The translations under genes and the position numbers were made by a program. Source: Hyphomicrobiales bacterium (GTDB lineage: Bacteria; Pseudomonadota; Alphaproteobacteria; Rhizobiales; Beijerinckiaceae). From it: 64,000 nucleotides of DNA. The DNA lies in contig JAIXZO010000018.1 of NCBI GenBank assembly GCA_027489535.1, positions 124,001 through 188,000 on the forward strand, read 5' to 3'. Within the stretch, counting starts at the first letter, position 1. Each line of letters opens with the position of its first letter. The notes under the pieces were generated by a model. It made no database searches and was not told the origin of the DNA. It saw only the letters and a program-made list of their open reading frames with translations. Of the stretch, positions 53,283 to 62,963 are shown piece after piece.

Positions 53283-53358
53283 GCTGCGTCCCCCGCTTGT
53301 TCACCGGAGTTGTGGCGCGGGGACGCGCCCGGGGCAAGGCGGTGGTGGTGGTGGTTGG

Positions 53359-53568
53359 TGGTTCGAGACGGCGCTTTGCGCCTCCTCACCATGAGGGGCG
53401 TTGGAGGTCGGTCGAGCGTGATGTGTCATCCCGGGCCGCGTGAGCGGACCCGGGACCTAGGCTTGCGGGGATCGTGGCACAAGGCTGGGTCCCGGGTTCG
53501 CTTCGCGCCCCGGGATGACAGGGAGGGGCGTGGTTCGAGACGGCGCTTCGCGCCTCCTCACCATGAGG
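53359..53568. repeat. Composite repeat: family A flanking a full family B element
   Basis: Two near-identical family A halves (TGGTTCGAGACGGCGCTT to ACCATGAGG) lie at 53359-53396 and 53531-53568. Between them is a family B element (TGTCATCCCGGGCC to GGGATGACAG) at 53424-53521. The flank after the A halves is also similar (GAGGTCGGTCG). The whole 340-base gap 53283-53622 holds only this. Confidence 0.8.
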
Positions 53569-53622
53569 GGCGCGTGAGAGGTCGGTCGCGCGTGGGGGGC
53601 GGATCGGGAGCGGCGGGTCGGG

Positions 53623-54489
53623 TCAGGCGGGGGGCAACTCCGCCAGTGCCGCCTTGATCGCCTTCAGATCCCGCCAAGCCAATTTCTTCTGGGCCGGTTG
53701 GCGCAGGAGATAGGCGGGGTGGAGGGTGCTGGTGGCGCGGATGCGGCGGGTGTCGAGGGCGTAGTCGGTCCAGCGGCCGCGGGTCTTGAGGATGCCGTCC
53801 TTGGCGCCGAGCAGCGTCTGCGCGGCGGGGCCGCCGAGGCAGACGAGGATGTCGGGGGCGGCGAGTTCGATCTGGCGGCGGATGAAGGGCTCGCAGGCGG
53901 CCTGCTCCTGCGGCGTGGGCGTGCGGTTGCCCGGCGGACGCCAGGGGATGACGTTGGCGATGTAGACGGCGGATCGGTCGAGGCCGACGGCCTTCAACAT
54001 GCGGTCGAGCAGCAGACCGGCCGCGCCGACGAAGGGCTCGCCCGCCCTGTCCTCCTCCGCGCCCGGCGCTTCGCCGACGAGCATGATGCGGGCGGCGGGA
54101 ACCCCGGAGGCGAAGACGAGGTTCTTCGCGGTGTTCTTGAGTGCGCATCCCTCGAAGCGGGCGAGCGCGTCGCGCAATTCGTCGAGCGTGTTGGCGGCGC
54201 GGGCGGCGGCGCGGGCGGCGACGGCGGTTTCCTCGGCCGCATCCCCCGCACCGGCGAAGGGCGCGGCTTGGGCGGACGGTTCGGGAGCGCGCGCGGAGGC
54301 GGCGCGGCGGGAGTCGGGACGGAAATCGTTACGGGACTCGGTAAGGCCTGCCGCACGAGCGGCCTTGGCCTCGGCGGCGGCCTTGGCGGCTTCGGCGAGG
54401 CGGTCGCGCGGGTGCTCGTCGAGCGCCGCATCGACGCCCGCCTCGACGTACCAGCGCAGGATGTCCGCAGCTTCGGTGGAAAGGCTCAT
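53623..54489 (-). CDS. Family 4-type uracil-DNA glycosylase
   Basis: This 288-aa protein has a low-complexity A/E/R-rich N-terminus (about residues 1-100) and a UDG domain with G-E-A-P-G-A-E-E-D (motif 1), [14 protein letters not shown] and H-P-A-Y-L-L-R. It removes uracil from DNA. Only three cysteines (F-E-G-C, A-A-C-E, L-V-C) are present, where family 4 enzymes usually ligate a [4Fe-4S] cluster with four. The ATG at 54489 is used; an upstream start would add an unsupported 49 residues. Confidence 0.9.
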   Translation of the reverse strand: MSLSTEAADILRWYVEAGVDAALDEHPRDRLAEAAKAAAEAKAARAAGLTESRNDFRPDSRRAASARAPEPSAQAAPFAGAGDAAEETAVAARAAARAANTLDELRDALARFEGCALKNTAKNLVFASGVPAARIMLVGEAPGAEEDRAGEPFVGAAGLLLDRMLKAVGLDRSAVYIANVIPWRPPGNRTPTPQEQAACEPFIRRQIELAAPDILVCLGGPAAQTLLGAKDGILKTRGRWTDYALDTRRIRATSTLHPAYLLRQPAQKKLAWRDLKAIKAALAELPPA

Positions 54490-54610
54490 GGCGCAATCGT
54501 ATCGGCCCGCGCGACGCCGCGCCACGGTTTCCGCATGGCTCGGCGGTTGCGGCAGGCGTCCGGACGGTTCATAGGACGAAAAGCATCGAATATCGCAGGG
54601 AGCCCGGGGC

Positions 54611-56287
54611 ATGGATCTCGCCGAAGCGCTGAACACGCCGCGTGAGGGAATGGATTACGACGTGGTCGTGGTGGGCGCCGGACCCGCCGGCCTCGCGGCC
54701 GCCATCCGCATCAAGCAGCTCGACCCGGACCTCACCGTGGTGGTGGTCGAAAAAGGCTCCGAGGTCGGCGCGCATATCCTGTCGGGCGCGGTGGTGGACC
54801 CCGTCGGCCTCGACCGGCTGATCCCCGATTGGCGCGACGACCCGGATCATCCCCTCAAGACCCCGGTGACGGACGACCGTTTCTACATGCTCGGACCGGC
54901 GGGCATCATCCGCCTGCCGAACGCCTTCATGCCGAAGCTGATGTCGAACCACGGCAATTACATCGTGTCGCTCGGCAATGTGGCGCGCTGGCTCGCGGCG
55001 CGTGCGGAAGCGCTCGGCGTCGAAATCTATCCCGGCTTCGCGGCCGCCGAAGTGCTGTTCGACGACAACGGCGCTGTCGCGGGCGTTGCGACCGGCGACA
55101 TGGGCATTTCCAAGTCCGGCGAGGTGAAGGAAGGCTTCGCGCGCGGCATGGAATTGCGCGGCAAATACACCTTCTTCGCGGAAGGCGCGCGCGGGCATCT
55201 CTCCAAGCAGCTGATCGCCAAATTCGGCTTGGACGAGGGCCGCGACTTCCAGAAATACGGGATCGGGCTGAAGGAGCTCTGGCAGGTCGCGCCGGAGAAG
55301 CACCGGCCGGGGCTGGTGCAGCATTCGTTCGGCTGGCCGCTCGACAACCGCACGGGCGGCGGCTCCTTCGTCTACCACCTCGAGGACAATCTCGTGGCGG
55401 TCGGCTTCGTGGTGCATCTGAACTATTCCAACCCGACGCTGTCGCCGTTCGACGAGTTTCAGCAGTTCAAGACGCATCCGCTGGTGGCGGAGACGCTGGA
55501 GGGCGGCAAGCGCATCTCCTACGGCGCGCGCGCGATCACCGAAGGCGGATGGCAATCGGTGCCGAAGCTGGCCTTCCCCGGCGGCGTGCTGGTGGGCTGC
55601 GCGGCGGGCTTCGTGAACGTGGCGCGCATCAAGGGCTCGCACAATGCGGTGCTGACCGGGATGATGGCCGCCGAACATGCGGTGGAGGCGATCAAGGCCG
55701 GCCGCGCCAACGACGAACTCGCGAGCTACGAGGCCGCTTGGCGCGATTCCGACGTCGGGACCGACCTGCGCCGGGTGCGCAACGTGAAGCCGCTGTGGTC
55801 GCGGTTCGGCACGCTTCTCGGCGTGGCGCTCGGCGGCATCGACATGTGGATCAACCAGATCTTCGGCACGTCGCCGCTGAACCTGTCGCACGGCAAGCCC
55901 GACCATGCGACGCTGAAGCCGATCTCCGAAGTGAAGGTGCTCGAATATCCGCGGCCGGACGGCGTGCTGACCTTCGACAAATTGTCCTCGGTGTTCCTGT
56001 CGGCCACGAACCACGAGGAAGATCAGCCGGCGCATCTGAAGCTGAAGGATCCTTCGATCCCGATCGCGAAGAATCTGCCGCTTTATGGGGAACCCGCACG
56101 CCTTTATTGCCCGGCGGGCGTCTATGAGGTGGTTTATGCGGACGCGGACGCCAAAAAGGACCCGCGCTTCGTCATCAACGCGCAGAATTGCGTGCATTGC
56201 AAAACCTGCGACATCAAGGATCCGGCCCAAAACATCACTTGGGTGACGCCCGAGGGCGGCGGCGGACCGAACTACCCGAATATGTGA
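54611..56287 (+). CDS. Electron transfer flavoprotein-ubiquinone oxidoreductase
   Basis: This 558-aa membrane-associated protein passes electrons from ETF (and so from acyl-CoA dehydrogenases) to ubiquinone. It has the FAD motif G-A-G-P-A-G-L-A-A near residue 22 and the C-terminal [4Fe-4S] cysteines in N-C-V-H-C-K-T-C-D-I-K-D-P. Ends with the family's G-G-G-G-P-N-Y. GGGAG precedes the ATG. Confidence 0.96.
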   Translation: MDLAEALNTPREGMDYDVVVVGAGPAGLAAAIRIKQLDPDLTVVVVEKGSEVGAHILSGAVVDPVGLDRLIPDWRDDPDHPLKTPVTDDRFYMLGPAGIIRLPNAFMPKLMSNHGNYIVSLGNVARWLAARAEALGVEIYPGFAAAEVLFDDNGAVAGVATGDMGISKSGEVKEGFARGMELRGKYTFFAEGARGHLSKQLIAKFGLDEGRDFQKYGIGLKELWQVAPEKHRPGLVQHSFGWPLDNRTGGGSFVYHLEDNLVAVGFVVHLNYSNPTLSPFDEFQQFKTHPLVAETLEGGKRISYGARAITEGGWQSVPKLAFPGGVLVGCAAGFVNVARIKGSHNAVLTGMMAAEHAVEAIKAGRANDELASYEAAWRDSDVGTDLRRVRNVKPLWSRFGTLLGVALGGIDMWINQIFGTSPLNLSHGKPDHATLKPISEVKVLEYPRPDGVLTFDKLSSVFLSATNHEEDQPAHLKLKDPSIPIAKNLPLYGEPARLYCPAGVYEVVYADADAKKDPRFVINAQNCVHCKTCDIKDPAQNITWVTPEGGGGPNYPNM

Positions 56288-56399
56288 GCGGGCGCGGCAC
56301 TGCGGCGCTTGCCCGGCGCGGCGCGAACGGTCATGTTCGCATCGTTTTCCCATAGGTGAACCGCCGGGCGCAGATCGAGCGTTCCGAGGTTCCGGCCCG

Positions 56400-58145
56400 A
56401 TGAGACGCAGGTTGATGCCATTCTTCCGCTGCCGCCGGTCAGCCGTCGCGCTTCTGATGCTCCTGACCCCCGGCGTCGCGGCGGCAAATACCGCACGCGC
56501 CGAAGACGAGCGGCCGCCGGTCGCCTACACGCTGTCGGGCAATTATCTCGCGGCCATCGTGGCGGGCGCGGACCGCGATACCGCTGCCGCCGCGCGCTAT
56601 TTCCGCGAGGCGATGCGCTGGGACCAGCGCAGCGACGAATTGGCGGAACGCGCCTTCATCACCCTGCTCGCCGACGGCGCGGTGCAGGACGCCGGCAAAT
56701 TGGCCGAACGCGTGCTGCGCAAGGATGCGGGCAATACGCTGGCGCAGCTGGTGCTCGGCGTGCGCGCCATCAAGGCCAAGCGCTATCCCGACGCGCGGAA
56801 TTTCCTCGTGAAGGGCGGACGCGGACGTGCCGCCGACGTGACGGCGACGCTGCTGAACGCATGGACGCTGGCGGGCTCGGGCGAGACGCGGCGCGCCATC
56901 GAGACCGTGGATCGGCTGAAAGGCGAAGAGAGCTTCACCATGTTTCGCGATCTCCATGCGGGACTGATCGCCGAACTCGGCAAGCAGCCGCAGGAAGCGG
57001 CGCGGCGCATGAAGGCGGCCTATGACGCGGACCCGCGCATGCTGCGCAACATCGACCTCTATGCCCGCTTCTTGGCGCGCAACGGCGACGTAGCGGGCGC
57101 GATCTCGGTTTATGAGAAGTTCGACAAGCTGCTGCCGCGCAACCCCATCGTGACCCAGTCGCTCAAGTCGCTGCGCGCGGGCGAGCCGCTGGAAGCCGCG
57201 CCGATGGACGCGGTGCGCGGCTCGGCCGAGGTGCTCTACACGCTCGGCGCGGTGGGCAGCCGCGAGGGCGACGAAATCGCCTCCATGATCTATCTGCGCC
57301 TCGCCCTGTGGCTCGACCCGACGCATGAACTCGCGCTCGTGACCTTGGCCGACACCTATGACCGGCTGAAGCAGTGGGCGACCGCCAATGCGGTGTATGC
57401 CCGCGTGCCGGCGACCTCGTCGATGCATCGCAGCGCGCAGGTGCAGATCGGCGTCAATCTCGAGCAGATGGGCAAGGCGGACGAGGCGGTGGCGCATCTC
57501 GTGCGGCTCGGCAAGGAATGGCCGAGCGACACCGAGGCGCTGATTTCGCTGGGCAACGTCTATCGCTCGCGCAAGTCCTTCCCCGAGGCGGCGGAAGCCT
57601 ATGACCGCGCCCTCGCCTCCATCCCCAACCCGGATGCCGGGCATTGGACGCTGTTCTACTTCCGCGGCATCGCCCATGAGCGGACCAAGCAGTGGCCCAA
57701 GGCCGAGGCGGACTTCCGCAAGGCGCTGGAATTCCAGCCGGATCAGCCGCTGGTGCTGAACTATCTCGGCTATTCCTGGGTCGATCAGGGCATCAATCTC
57801 GACGAGGCGTTCCGCATGCTGCGCCGGGCGGTGGAGCAGCGGCCGCGTGACGGCTACATCGTGGACAGCCTCGGCTGGGCCTATTACCGGCTGGGCCGCT
57901 ACGAGGAGGCCGTGCGCATTCTCGAACGGGCGGTGGAGTTGAAGCCGGCCGACCCCGTGATCAACGACCATCTCGGCGACGCCTATTGGAAGGTCGGGCG
58001 CAAGCTCGAAGCCGGGTTCCAGTGGAACCATGCGCGCGACCTCAATCCGGAGCCGGAAGACCTCGAAAAGATCCTCGAAAAGATCAATGCGGGCCTCTCC
58101 GAGACCCCGACCGTCGAGGCGGTGAAGGCGGGCGGCGGCGGCTGA
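56400..58145 (+). CDS. Tetratricopeptide-repeat protein, exported
   Basis: This 581-aa protein has a signal-like N-terminus (basic start, hydrophobic stretch, V-A-A-A-N) and a long array of TPR helices from about residue 40 to 560, with the W-P-K-A-E[11 protein letters not shown] and L-G-Y-S-W-x-D-Q-G repeat blocks. It probably acts as a periplasmic or membrane-bound scaffold. It sits two bases upstream of ispE, a pairing common in Hyphomicrobiales. ATG at 56400; Met6 is an alternative start. Confidence 0.9.
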   Translation: MRRRLMPFFRCRRSAVALLMLLTPGVAAANTARAEDERPPVAYTLSGNYLAAIVAGADRDTAAAARYFREAMRWDQRSDELAERAFITLLADGAVQDAGKLAERVLRKDAGNTLAQLVLGVRAIKAKRYPDARNFLVKGGRGRAADVTATLLNAWTLAGSGETRRAIETVDRLKGEESFTMFRDLHAGLIAELGKQPQEAARRMKAAYDADPRMLRNIDLYARFLARNGDVAGAISVYEKFDKLLPRNPIVTQSLKSLRAGEPLEAAPMDAVRGSAEVLYTLGAVGSREGDEIASMIYLRLALWLDPTHELALVTLADTYDRLKQWATANAVYARVPATSSMHRSAQVQIGVNLEQMGKADEAVAHLVRLGKEWPSDTEALISLGNVYRSRKSFPEAAEAYDRALASIPNPDAGHWTLFYFRGIAHERTKQWPKAEADFRKALEFQPDQPLVLNYLGYSWVDQGINLDEAFRMLRRAVEQRPRDGYIVDSLGWAYYRLGRYEEAVRILERAVELKPADPVINDHLGDAYWKVGRKLEAGFQWNHARDLNPEPEDLEKILEKINAGLSETPTVEAVKAGGGG

Positions 58146-58147
58146 TC

Positions 58148-59023
58148 GTGCCCGGCCGTCTCGTCGCGCGGGCGCCCGCGAAGATCAATCTCGCGCTGCA
58201 CGTGCTCGGGCGGCGCGCCGACGGCTATCACGAACTCGAAAGCCTCGTGGCCTTCGCAGGGACCGGCGACACGCTGTCCCTAACGCCCGACGCGCCCTTC
58301 GGCGTGGACGTGTCCGGCCCCACCGCCGTCGACAGCGGCGATCCGAACGACAATCTGGTGTTGAAGGCGGCGCGGGCTTTGGCCGTGCGACGACCGGGGC
58401 TGCGGACCGGGCGCTTCGCGCTGGTGAAGCGGCTGCCGGCGGCGGCGGGCATCGGCGGCGGTTCCTCGGACGCGGCGGCCGCCCTGCGGCTGCTGGCAAG
58501 GCTGAACGGGATGCGCCCCGACGACGCGGACCTCTACGCCGCCGCGCGAGAGACCGGGGCGGACGTGCCGGTGTGCCTCGATCCGCGTGCGCGCATCATG
58601 GCGGGGATCGGCGAGCGGCTCGGGCCGGCCCTGCGGCTGCCGCGCCTCTTCGCGGTGCTGGTGAACCCGCGCGTGCCGGCGCCCACCGCCGCCGTGTTCA
58701 AGGCGCTGGGATTGAAGCCGGGGGATGCGCTTGAAGGTGCGGCGCTGCCGGATTTCTCCGATCGGAGGGACGCGGACGGCGTGTTCGCGCGGCTTGCCGC
58801 CTCGCGCAACGATCTGGAACCGCCCGCGCTGACGGTCGCGCCCGAGATCGCGGACGCCTTGGCGCAGCTGCGGAGTGCCGAGGCGTGCCGACTGGCGCGC
58901 ATGTCCGGCTCGGGCGCGACCGTGTTCGGGCTGTTCGGGGATTGCGACGCGTCGGCGCGCGCGGCAGCCGTGCTGAAGCGGGCGCGACCGGGATGGTGGA
59001 TCAAGCCGACCGTGCTGCGCTGA
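58148..59023 (+). CDS. ispE: 4-diphosphocytidyl-2-C-methyl-D-erythritol kinase
   Basis: This 291-aa GHMP kinase phosphorylates CDP-ME in the MEP pathway, in the same route as Dxs. It starts [17 protein letters not shown], has the ATP loop [16 protein letters not shown] and M-S-G-S-G-A-T. The GTG at 58148 follows the TPR stop by two bases, so it is probably translated by coupling. Confidence 0.95.
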   Translation: MPGRLVARAPAKINLALHVLGRRADGYHELESLVAFAGTGDTLSLTPDAPFGVDVSGPTAVDSGDPNDNLVLKAARALAVRRPGLRTGRFALVKRLPAAAGIGGGSSDAAAALRLLARLNGMRPDDADLYAAARETGADVPVCLDPRARIMAGIGERLGPALRLPRLFAVLVNPRVPAPTAAVFKALGLKPGDALEGAALPDFSDRRDADGVFARLAASRNDLEPPALTVAPEIADALAQLRSAEACRLARMSGSGATVFGLFGDCDASARAAAVLKRARPGWWIKPTVLR

Positions 59024-59026
59024 GCA

Positions 59027-59296
59027 TTACGCGCCGCCGATTTCCTCGATGACCTTGCCCGTGCCGCCGCATTCCGCGCAGGGGACGCCGTTCATCATGC
59101 CCGTGCCGCGACAATGGCGACAGACGTTCTCGCCCGTTCCCGGCGTGCCGGGTTCGGCCTGATCGCCCGGATTGCCTCCGGGTTCGCGGCCGGACGATGC
59201 GGGAGACGGGGATACGGGAGACGCGCGGGTGGGATCTTCCGCCATGTCGCCCGGCGAATGCGGGATCGGTGACGGTTCGGTTTTCGGATCGCCCAT
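59027..59296 (-). CDS. Small DnaJ-like zinc-ribbon protein (89 aa)
   Basis: This 89-aa protein has a P/S/E-rich, probably disordered first 55 residues and a C-terminal pair C-R-H-C-R-G-T-G and C-A-E-C-G-G-T-G, the DnaJ-type C-x2-C-x-G-x-G zinc repeats. It has no J domain. GGAGG precedes the ATG by good spacing. It converges with ispE and ends next to the polyprenyl synthase. A zinc-binding interaction module is likely; no function is known. Confidence 0.75.
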   Translation of the reverse strand: MGDPKTEPSPIPHSPGDMAEDPTRASPVSPSPASSGREPGGNPGDQAEPGTPGTGENVCRHCRGTGMMNGVPCAECGGTGKVIEEIGGA

Positions 59297-59359
59297 CTGC
59301 GCCTCCCTCGTTCGGAGGGAAACGCGAGGAGGCAGGCGGGGTTGCGCCCCGCCCGCCGT

Positions 59360-60376
59360 TCAGTGCGCGCGGGAGATGCAGAAATCGATGGCTTCGATCA
59401 GGGCGCGCTTCATCGGGCCGTCGCGGAACAGTTCGAGCGCGTCGCGGGACATGTCGCCGTAATGGCGGGCGCGTTCCACGGTGTCCTCGATGCAGCGATG
59501 CTTGCGGATGAGGCCGATGGCGTGCTGCAGATCGGCGTCGGACGCTTCGCCCTCTTCGAGAGCGCGCGTCCAGAAGGCCCGCTCCGTCTCGTTGCCGCGC
59601 CGGAAGGCGAGCACGACGGGCAGCGTGATCTTGCCCTCCCGGAAGTCGTCGCCGACGTTCTTGCCGAGCTTGTCGCCCGCGCCGCCGTAATCGAGCGCGT
59701 CGTCGATGAGCTGGAAGGCGATGCCGAGATTCATGCCGTAGCTGCGGCAGGCCGACTGCTCGGCCTTGTCCTTGCCCGCGATGATCGGGCCGACTTCGCA
59801 GGCGGCGGCGAACAGGGCGGCGGTCTTGGCGCGCACGACGGCGAGATATTCGTCCTCGGTGGTCGCGGTGTTCTTGGCGACCGAGAGCTGCATCACCTCG
59901 CCTTCGGCGATGACCGTGGCGGCGGTGGAGAGCACGTCGAGCGCTTGGAGCGACCCGACTTCGACCATCATCTTGAAGGCTTGGCCGAGCAGGAAATCGC
60001 CGACGAGCACGCTCGCCTCGTTGCCCCACAGCATGCGGGCGGCGAGCTTGCCGCGGCGCATCTCGCTGTTGTCGACCACGTCGTCATGCAGCAGCGTGGC
60101 CGTATGCATGAATTCGACCGAGGCCGCGAGCTTGACCTCGCCCTCGCCGTCATAACCGCACAGGTCCGCCGTCGCGAGCGTCAACATCGGACGCAGGCGC
60201 TTGCCGCCCGAGTCGATCAGATGCCGCGCGATTTCGGGAATCAGGGCGACGTCGGAGCCGACGCGGGCGATGATCTGGCGATTGACGCGCTCCATGCCCG
60301 GAGCCACCAGCCGCAGCAGCGGCTCGAGGCTCGGGGCCGCAGCGGCCTTGCCTTCTAGAGAGACGACGACACCCAC
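59360..60376 (-). CDS. ispB: All-trans polyprenyl diphosphate synthase (octaprenyl/nonaprenyl type)
   Basis: This 338-aa prenyltransferase makes the ubiquinone side chain. It has the first aspartate-rich motif L-L-H-D-D-V-V-D near residue 97 and the second Q-L-I-D-D-A-L-D-Y near residue 224, plus G-G-K-R-L-R-P at the start. The GTG at 60376 with AAGGAT upstream is preferred to a GTG at 60430. Chain length cannot be read, though Hyphomicrobiales usually make decaprenyl or similar. It is divergent from the DUF2007 gene. Confidence 0.93.
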   Translation of the reverse strand: MGVVVSLEGKAAAAPSLEPLLRLVAPGMERVNRQIIARVGSDVALIPEIARHLIDSGGKRLRPMLTLATADLCGYDGEGEVKLAASVEFMHTATLLHDDVVDNSEMRRGKLAARMLWGNEASVLVGDFLLGQAFKMMVEVGSLQALDVLSTAATVIAEGEVMQLSVAKNTATTEDEYLAVVRAKTAALFAAACEVGPIIAGKDKAEQSACRSYGMNLGIAFQLIDDALDYGGAGDKLGKNVGDDFREGKITLPVVLAFRRGNETERAFWTRALEEGEASDADLQHAIGLIRKHRCIEDTVERARHYGDMSRDALELFRDGPMKRALIEAIDFCISRAH

Positions 60377-60527
60377 CTGAGCATCCTTGGAATAGGGGTA
60401 CGCAACCCGAAAGTCGCCGCAAACTGCCACGGCGGACGCCCTCGGGCAACTTCACCGCTTGACGCAGTGCCGACCGGGGGCTCTGCATGGCGCGATGTCG
60501 GGCGCCGGTGCCCGGAACGGTGACCTC

Positions 60528-60752
60528 TTGCACGAACTCCTGCGCACCAACGACCCCGTGCTGATCTCCTTCGTCGAGGCGCTGATGGCGGCGGTCGAGA
60601 TCGACATTTTCGTGGCCGACCGCTTCATGAGCGCGACGGAAGGCTCGATCGGCCTGTTTCCGCGTCGCATCCTCGTGGCCGAGGACGATGCGGCGGAAGC
60701 GCGGCAGGTGCTGATCGAGAACGGACTTGAAGGCGAATTGCGCGATGCCTGA
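60528..60752 (+). CDS. DUF2007 small protein
   Basis: This 74-aa protein starts L-H-E-L-L-R-T-N-D-P-V-L-I-S-F-V-E-A-L-M, the typical DUF2007 opening, and ends with E-A-R-Q-V-L-I-E-N-G. The fold is a small ferredoxin-like domain of unknown function. The TTG at 60528 gives the conserved N-terminus; the stop overlaps the methyltransferase start by eight bases, as in many related genomes. Confidence 0.85.
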   Translation: MHELLRTNDPVLISFVEALMAAVEIDIFVADRFMSATEGSIGLFPRRILVAEDDAAEARQVLIENGLEGELRDA

Positions 60753-61506
60753 GCCCGAAGCCGTCGGCCCGCACGCCTTTTTCGGCGGGGCGGTGCATGT
60801 CTACGAATCACCGCAGGGGCATCGGGCGGGGACGGACGCGGTGCTGCTGGCCGCCTGCGCGCCGGCGGATTTCGCGGGCCGATTCGTCGATGCAGGCAGC
60901 GGCGCGGGAGTCGTGGGGCTTTCTGTGGCGGCCCGGCGGCCCGAGGCGCGCGGCGTACTGGTCGACCGCGACGACACCGCGCTGGCGCTGGCGCGGCGCA
61001 ACGTCGCCCAAAACGGTCTGACGGACCGCGTCGCCGTCGTCGCGGCCGACCTGCTCGCGCCGCTGCGCGACCGCAGCGCGGCGGGGCTGGCGGCGCGCTC
61101 GGCCGATCTGGTGCTGACCAACCCGCCGTTCCACCCCGCCGGCCGCGTGCGCGTATCCCCCGACGCGCGGCGGGCGGATGCGCATGTGCTCTCCGACGAC
61201 GATCTTACCCTGTGGGTGCGCACCTGCGGCACGCTGCTGCGGCCGAAGGGCGAACTGCTGATGATCCACCGGCCGGACGCCTTGCGGGCGCTGCTGGACG
61301 CGCTGGCGGGCACGTTCGGCGCGGTGGCGGTGATGCCGATCCATCCCCGCGCCGACCGCACCGCCGTGCGCGTGCTGATCCGCGCCGTGAAGGGCAGCCG
61401 CGCGCCGCTGGAACTGCGGCCCGGCTTCGTGCTGCAGGAGGCGGACGGGCGGCCGACCGCGGAGGCGGACGACATGGCGCGCGGGCGGGGGCTGATTGCT
61501 TGGTGA
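60745..61506 (+). CDS. SAM-dependent methyltransferase (tRNA1(Val) A37 N6-type)
   Basis: This 253-aa protein has D-A-G-S-G-A-G-V-V-G-L-S for SAM and the adenine/amine methylation motif N-P-P-F near residue 129. It resembles TrmN6/YfiC, which methylates A37 of tRNA-Val; other RNA or protein amines are possible. It is coupled to DUF2007 by overlap. Confidence 0.9.
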   Translation: MPEPEAVGPHAFFGGAVHVYESPQGHRAGTDAVLLAACAPADFAGRFVDAGSGAGVVGLSVAARRPEARGVLVDRDDTALALARRNVAQNGLTDRVAVVAADLLAPLRDRSAAGLAARSADLVLTNPPFHPAGRVRVSPDARRADAHVLSDDDLTLWVRTCGTLLRPKGELLMIHRPDALRALLDALAGTFGAVAVMPIHPRADRTAVRVLIRAVKGSRAPLELRPGFVLQEADGRPTAEADDMARGRGLIAW

Positions 61507-61540
61507 GGGCGGAGGGGCGGTCGTCGTCTCGCGAAGCGAA

Positions 61541-61587
61541 AACCTCGTGGTTCGAGACGGCGCGGTGCGCCTCCTCACCATGAGGTT
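61541..61587. repeat. Short family A palindrome
   Basis: AACCTCGTGGTTCGAGACGG runs into GGTGCGCCTCCTCACCATGAGGTT; the outer AACCTC and GAGGTT pair. It stands alone between the methyltransferase and the cell-wall hydrolase. Confidence 0.75.
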
Positions 61588-61631
61588 TTCTTAGGCGGGC
61601 AGTCGGCAGGAGCTGCGTGAGAGGCTCTGCT

Positions 61632-62876
61632 TCAGCCGCGGGGGGTGCGGGTGTTGCCGAGGCCGCTCAGGAGACAGCCGGGGCAGACGCCGCCGGGCAT
61701 TTCGGGGCGGACCTTGTAGAAGATGTGGCGGCCGATGACGTCGAGCTTCTCGAGATAGCTGGCCCAGCGCGGATTGACGTAATCGGCGTGGTAATGCGTC
61801 GCGTCGCCGACGGCCGTGTTGTAGCTGCGGCCCTCGGTGACGTCACGCGCCAGCCGCACGGCCGTCGACCATGACGCGGCGTCCGTCACCGTCAGCGGCC
61901 TGCCCTCGCAGGTGAAGGTGAACTCGCAGGCCAGATGGCGCTCGCTGTTCTGGAACACCACGCCGCAGACGGTGGTGGGATACATGCCGCTCTTGATGCG
62001 GTTGAAGATGACCTGCGCCACGGCGGCCTGCCCCGCGAGCGGCTCGCTGCGCGCCTCGAAATAGATCGCCTGCGCGAGGCAGTGCTGCTCGGCGTCCATC
62101 TTCCCGGGATCGACGAGCGTCGCGAAGCCGAATCGCACGGCTTCGGTCGAGAGCGGAAAGATGCCGGTGGACCAGCGGCCCGCCTTGTTGCGCGCGCCCG
62201 GCGTGACGGCGGCGAGCACGCGGCGCAGATCCTCGCCCCTCGCGGTCGGCGTGGTGGTGGACAGGCCGACCGCACGCGACACGGACGGCGTCGCGCCGTC
62301 GCCGTTCAGATGGCGGGGGTCGATGCGCGCGGGCGACGCGGAGGGCGTTTCCACCGAGGGGCTCGCGGTGTTTTCGAGATGGCCGCCCGGGGCGACGAAG
62401 CGGGACGGAAGCCCCGTCGCGTCCGCCGCGTCGGGATGCAGCAAGGCGGAGGGTTCACGGTCCGAAAGGCCGGGCGAGAACAGGATCAGCCGGATTTCGT
62501 CGCGCAGGCGCGCTTCGCGGCGCGCGCCGAGCCCCGGTCCGCCGTCGCCCTTGGCGGCGCGGTCGAGCAGGACAGGTGCTGCGAGGCCGTTCTTGGTTTC
62601 ATGGCGGGGGCGCGTGTCCTGCGGCCCAAGCGCGCCGGAGATCGCGGGATCGGAGGGGTCCAACGCGCCGACGGAGAAGGAATCGAGCAGCATGACGCCG
62701 GCTTCGGGGCGCTCGGGCGCGAAGGCGCGCGCTTCGACGAAACGGGAGGGGCCCCGGGCGGAATAGCCGGTGGTCGCGTCCACGCCCGCCGCAGCGGTGA
62801 AGGACACCAACAGGCCGGCGCCCAAGCCCCACCGGGCCAAGGTCGCCGCCGTCCAACGCAAACCCGCCAAGACCAT
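61632..62876 (-). CDS. Cell wall hydrolase (SleB-like)
   Basis: This 414-aa exported protein has an N-terminal hydrophobic segment, a long linker of low complexity (about residues 35-270), and a C-terminal SleB/CwlJ domain with L-A-Q-A-I-Y-F-E-A-R-S-E-P, where the Glu is the predicted lytic residue, V-A-Q-V-I-F-N-R and T-H-Y-H-A-D-Y-V. It probably cuts peptidoglycan. Two cysteines near the end (G-V-C-P-G-C) are extra. Confidence 0.9.
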   Translation of the reverse strand: MVLAGLRWTAATLARWGLGAGLLVSFTAAAGVDATTGYSARGPSRFVEARAFAPERPEAGVMLLDSFSVGALDPSDPAISGALGPQDTRPRHETKNGLAAPVLLDRAAKGDGGPGLGARREARLRDEIRLILFSPGLSDREPSALLHPDAADATGLPSRFVAPGGHLENTASPSVETPSASPARIDPRHLNGDGATPSVSRAVGLSTTTPTARGEDLRRVLAAVTPGARNKAGRWSTGIFPLSTEAVRFGFATLVDPGKMDAEQHCLAQAIYFEARSEPLAGQAAVAQVIFNRIKSGMYPTTVCGVVFQNSERHLACEFTFTCEGRPLTVTDAASWSTAVRLARDVTEGRSYNTAVGDATHYHADYVNPRWASYLEKLDVIGRHIFYKVRPEMPGGVCPGCLLSGLGNTRTPRG

Positions 62877-62963
62877 GCGCAGGAACCCCGACGCCGCATG
62901 ACGCCCGCGACTCGCGGGCGTTCCGAACGTCTCGATTCATGAACGGGTAAGGTTGATGCCGGG

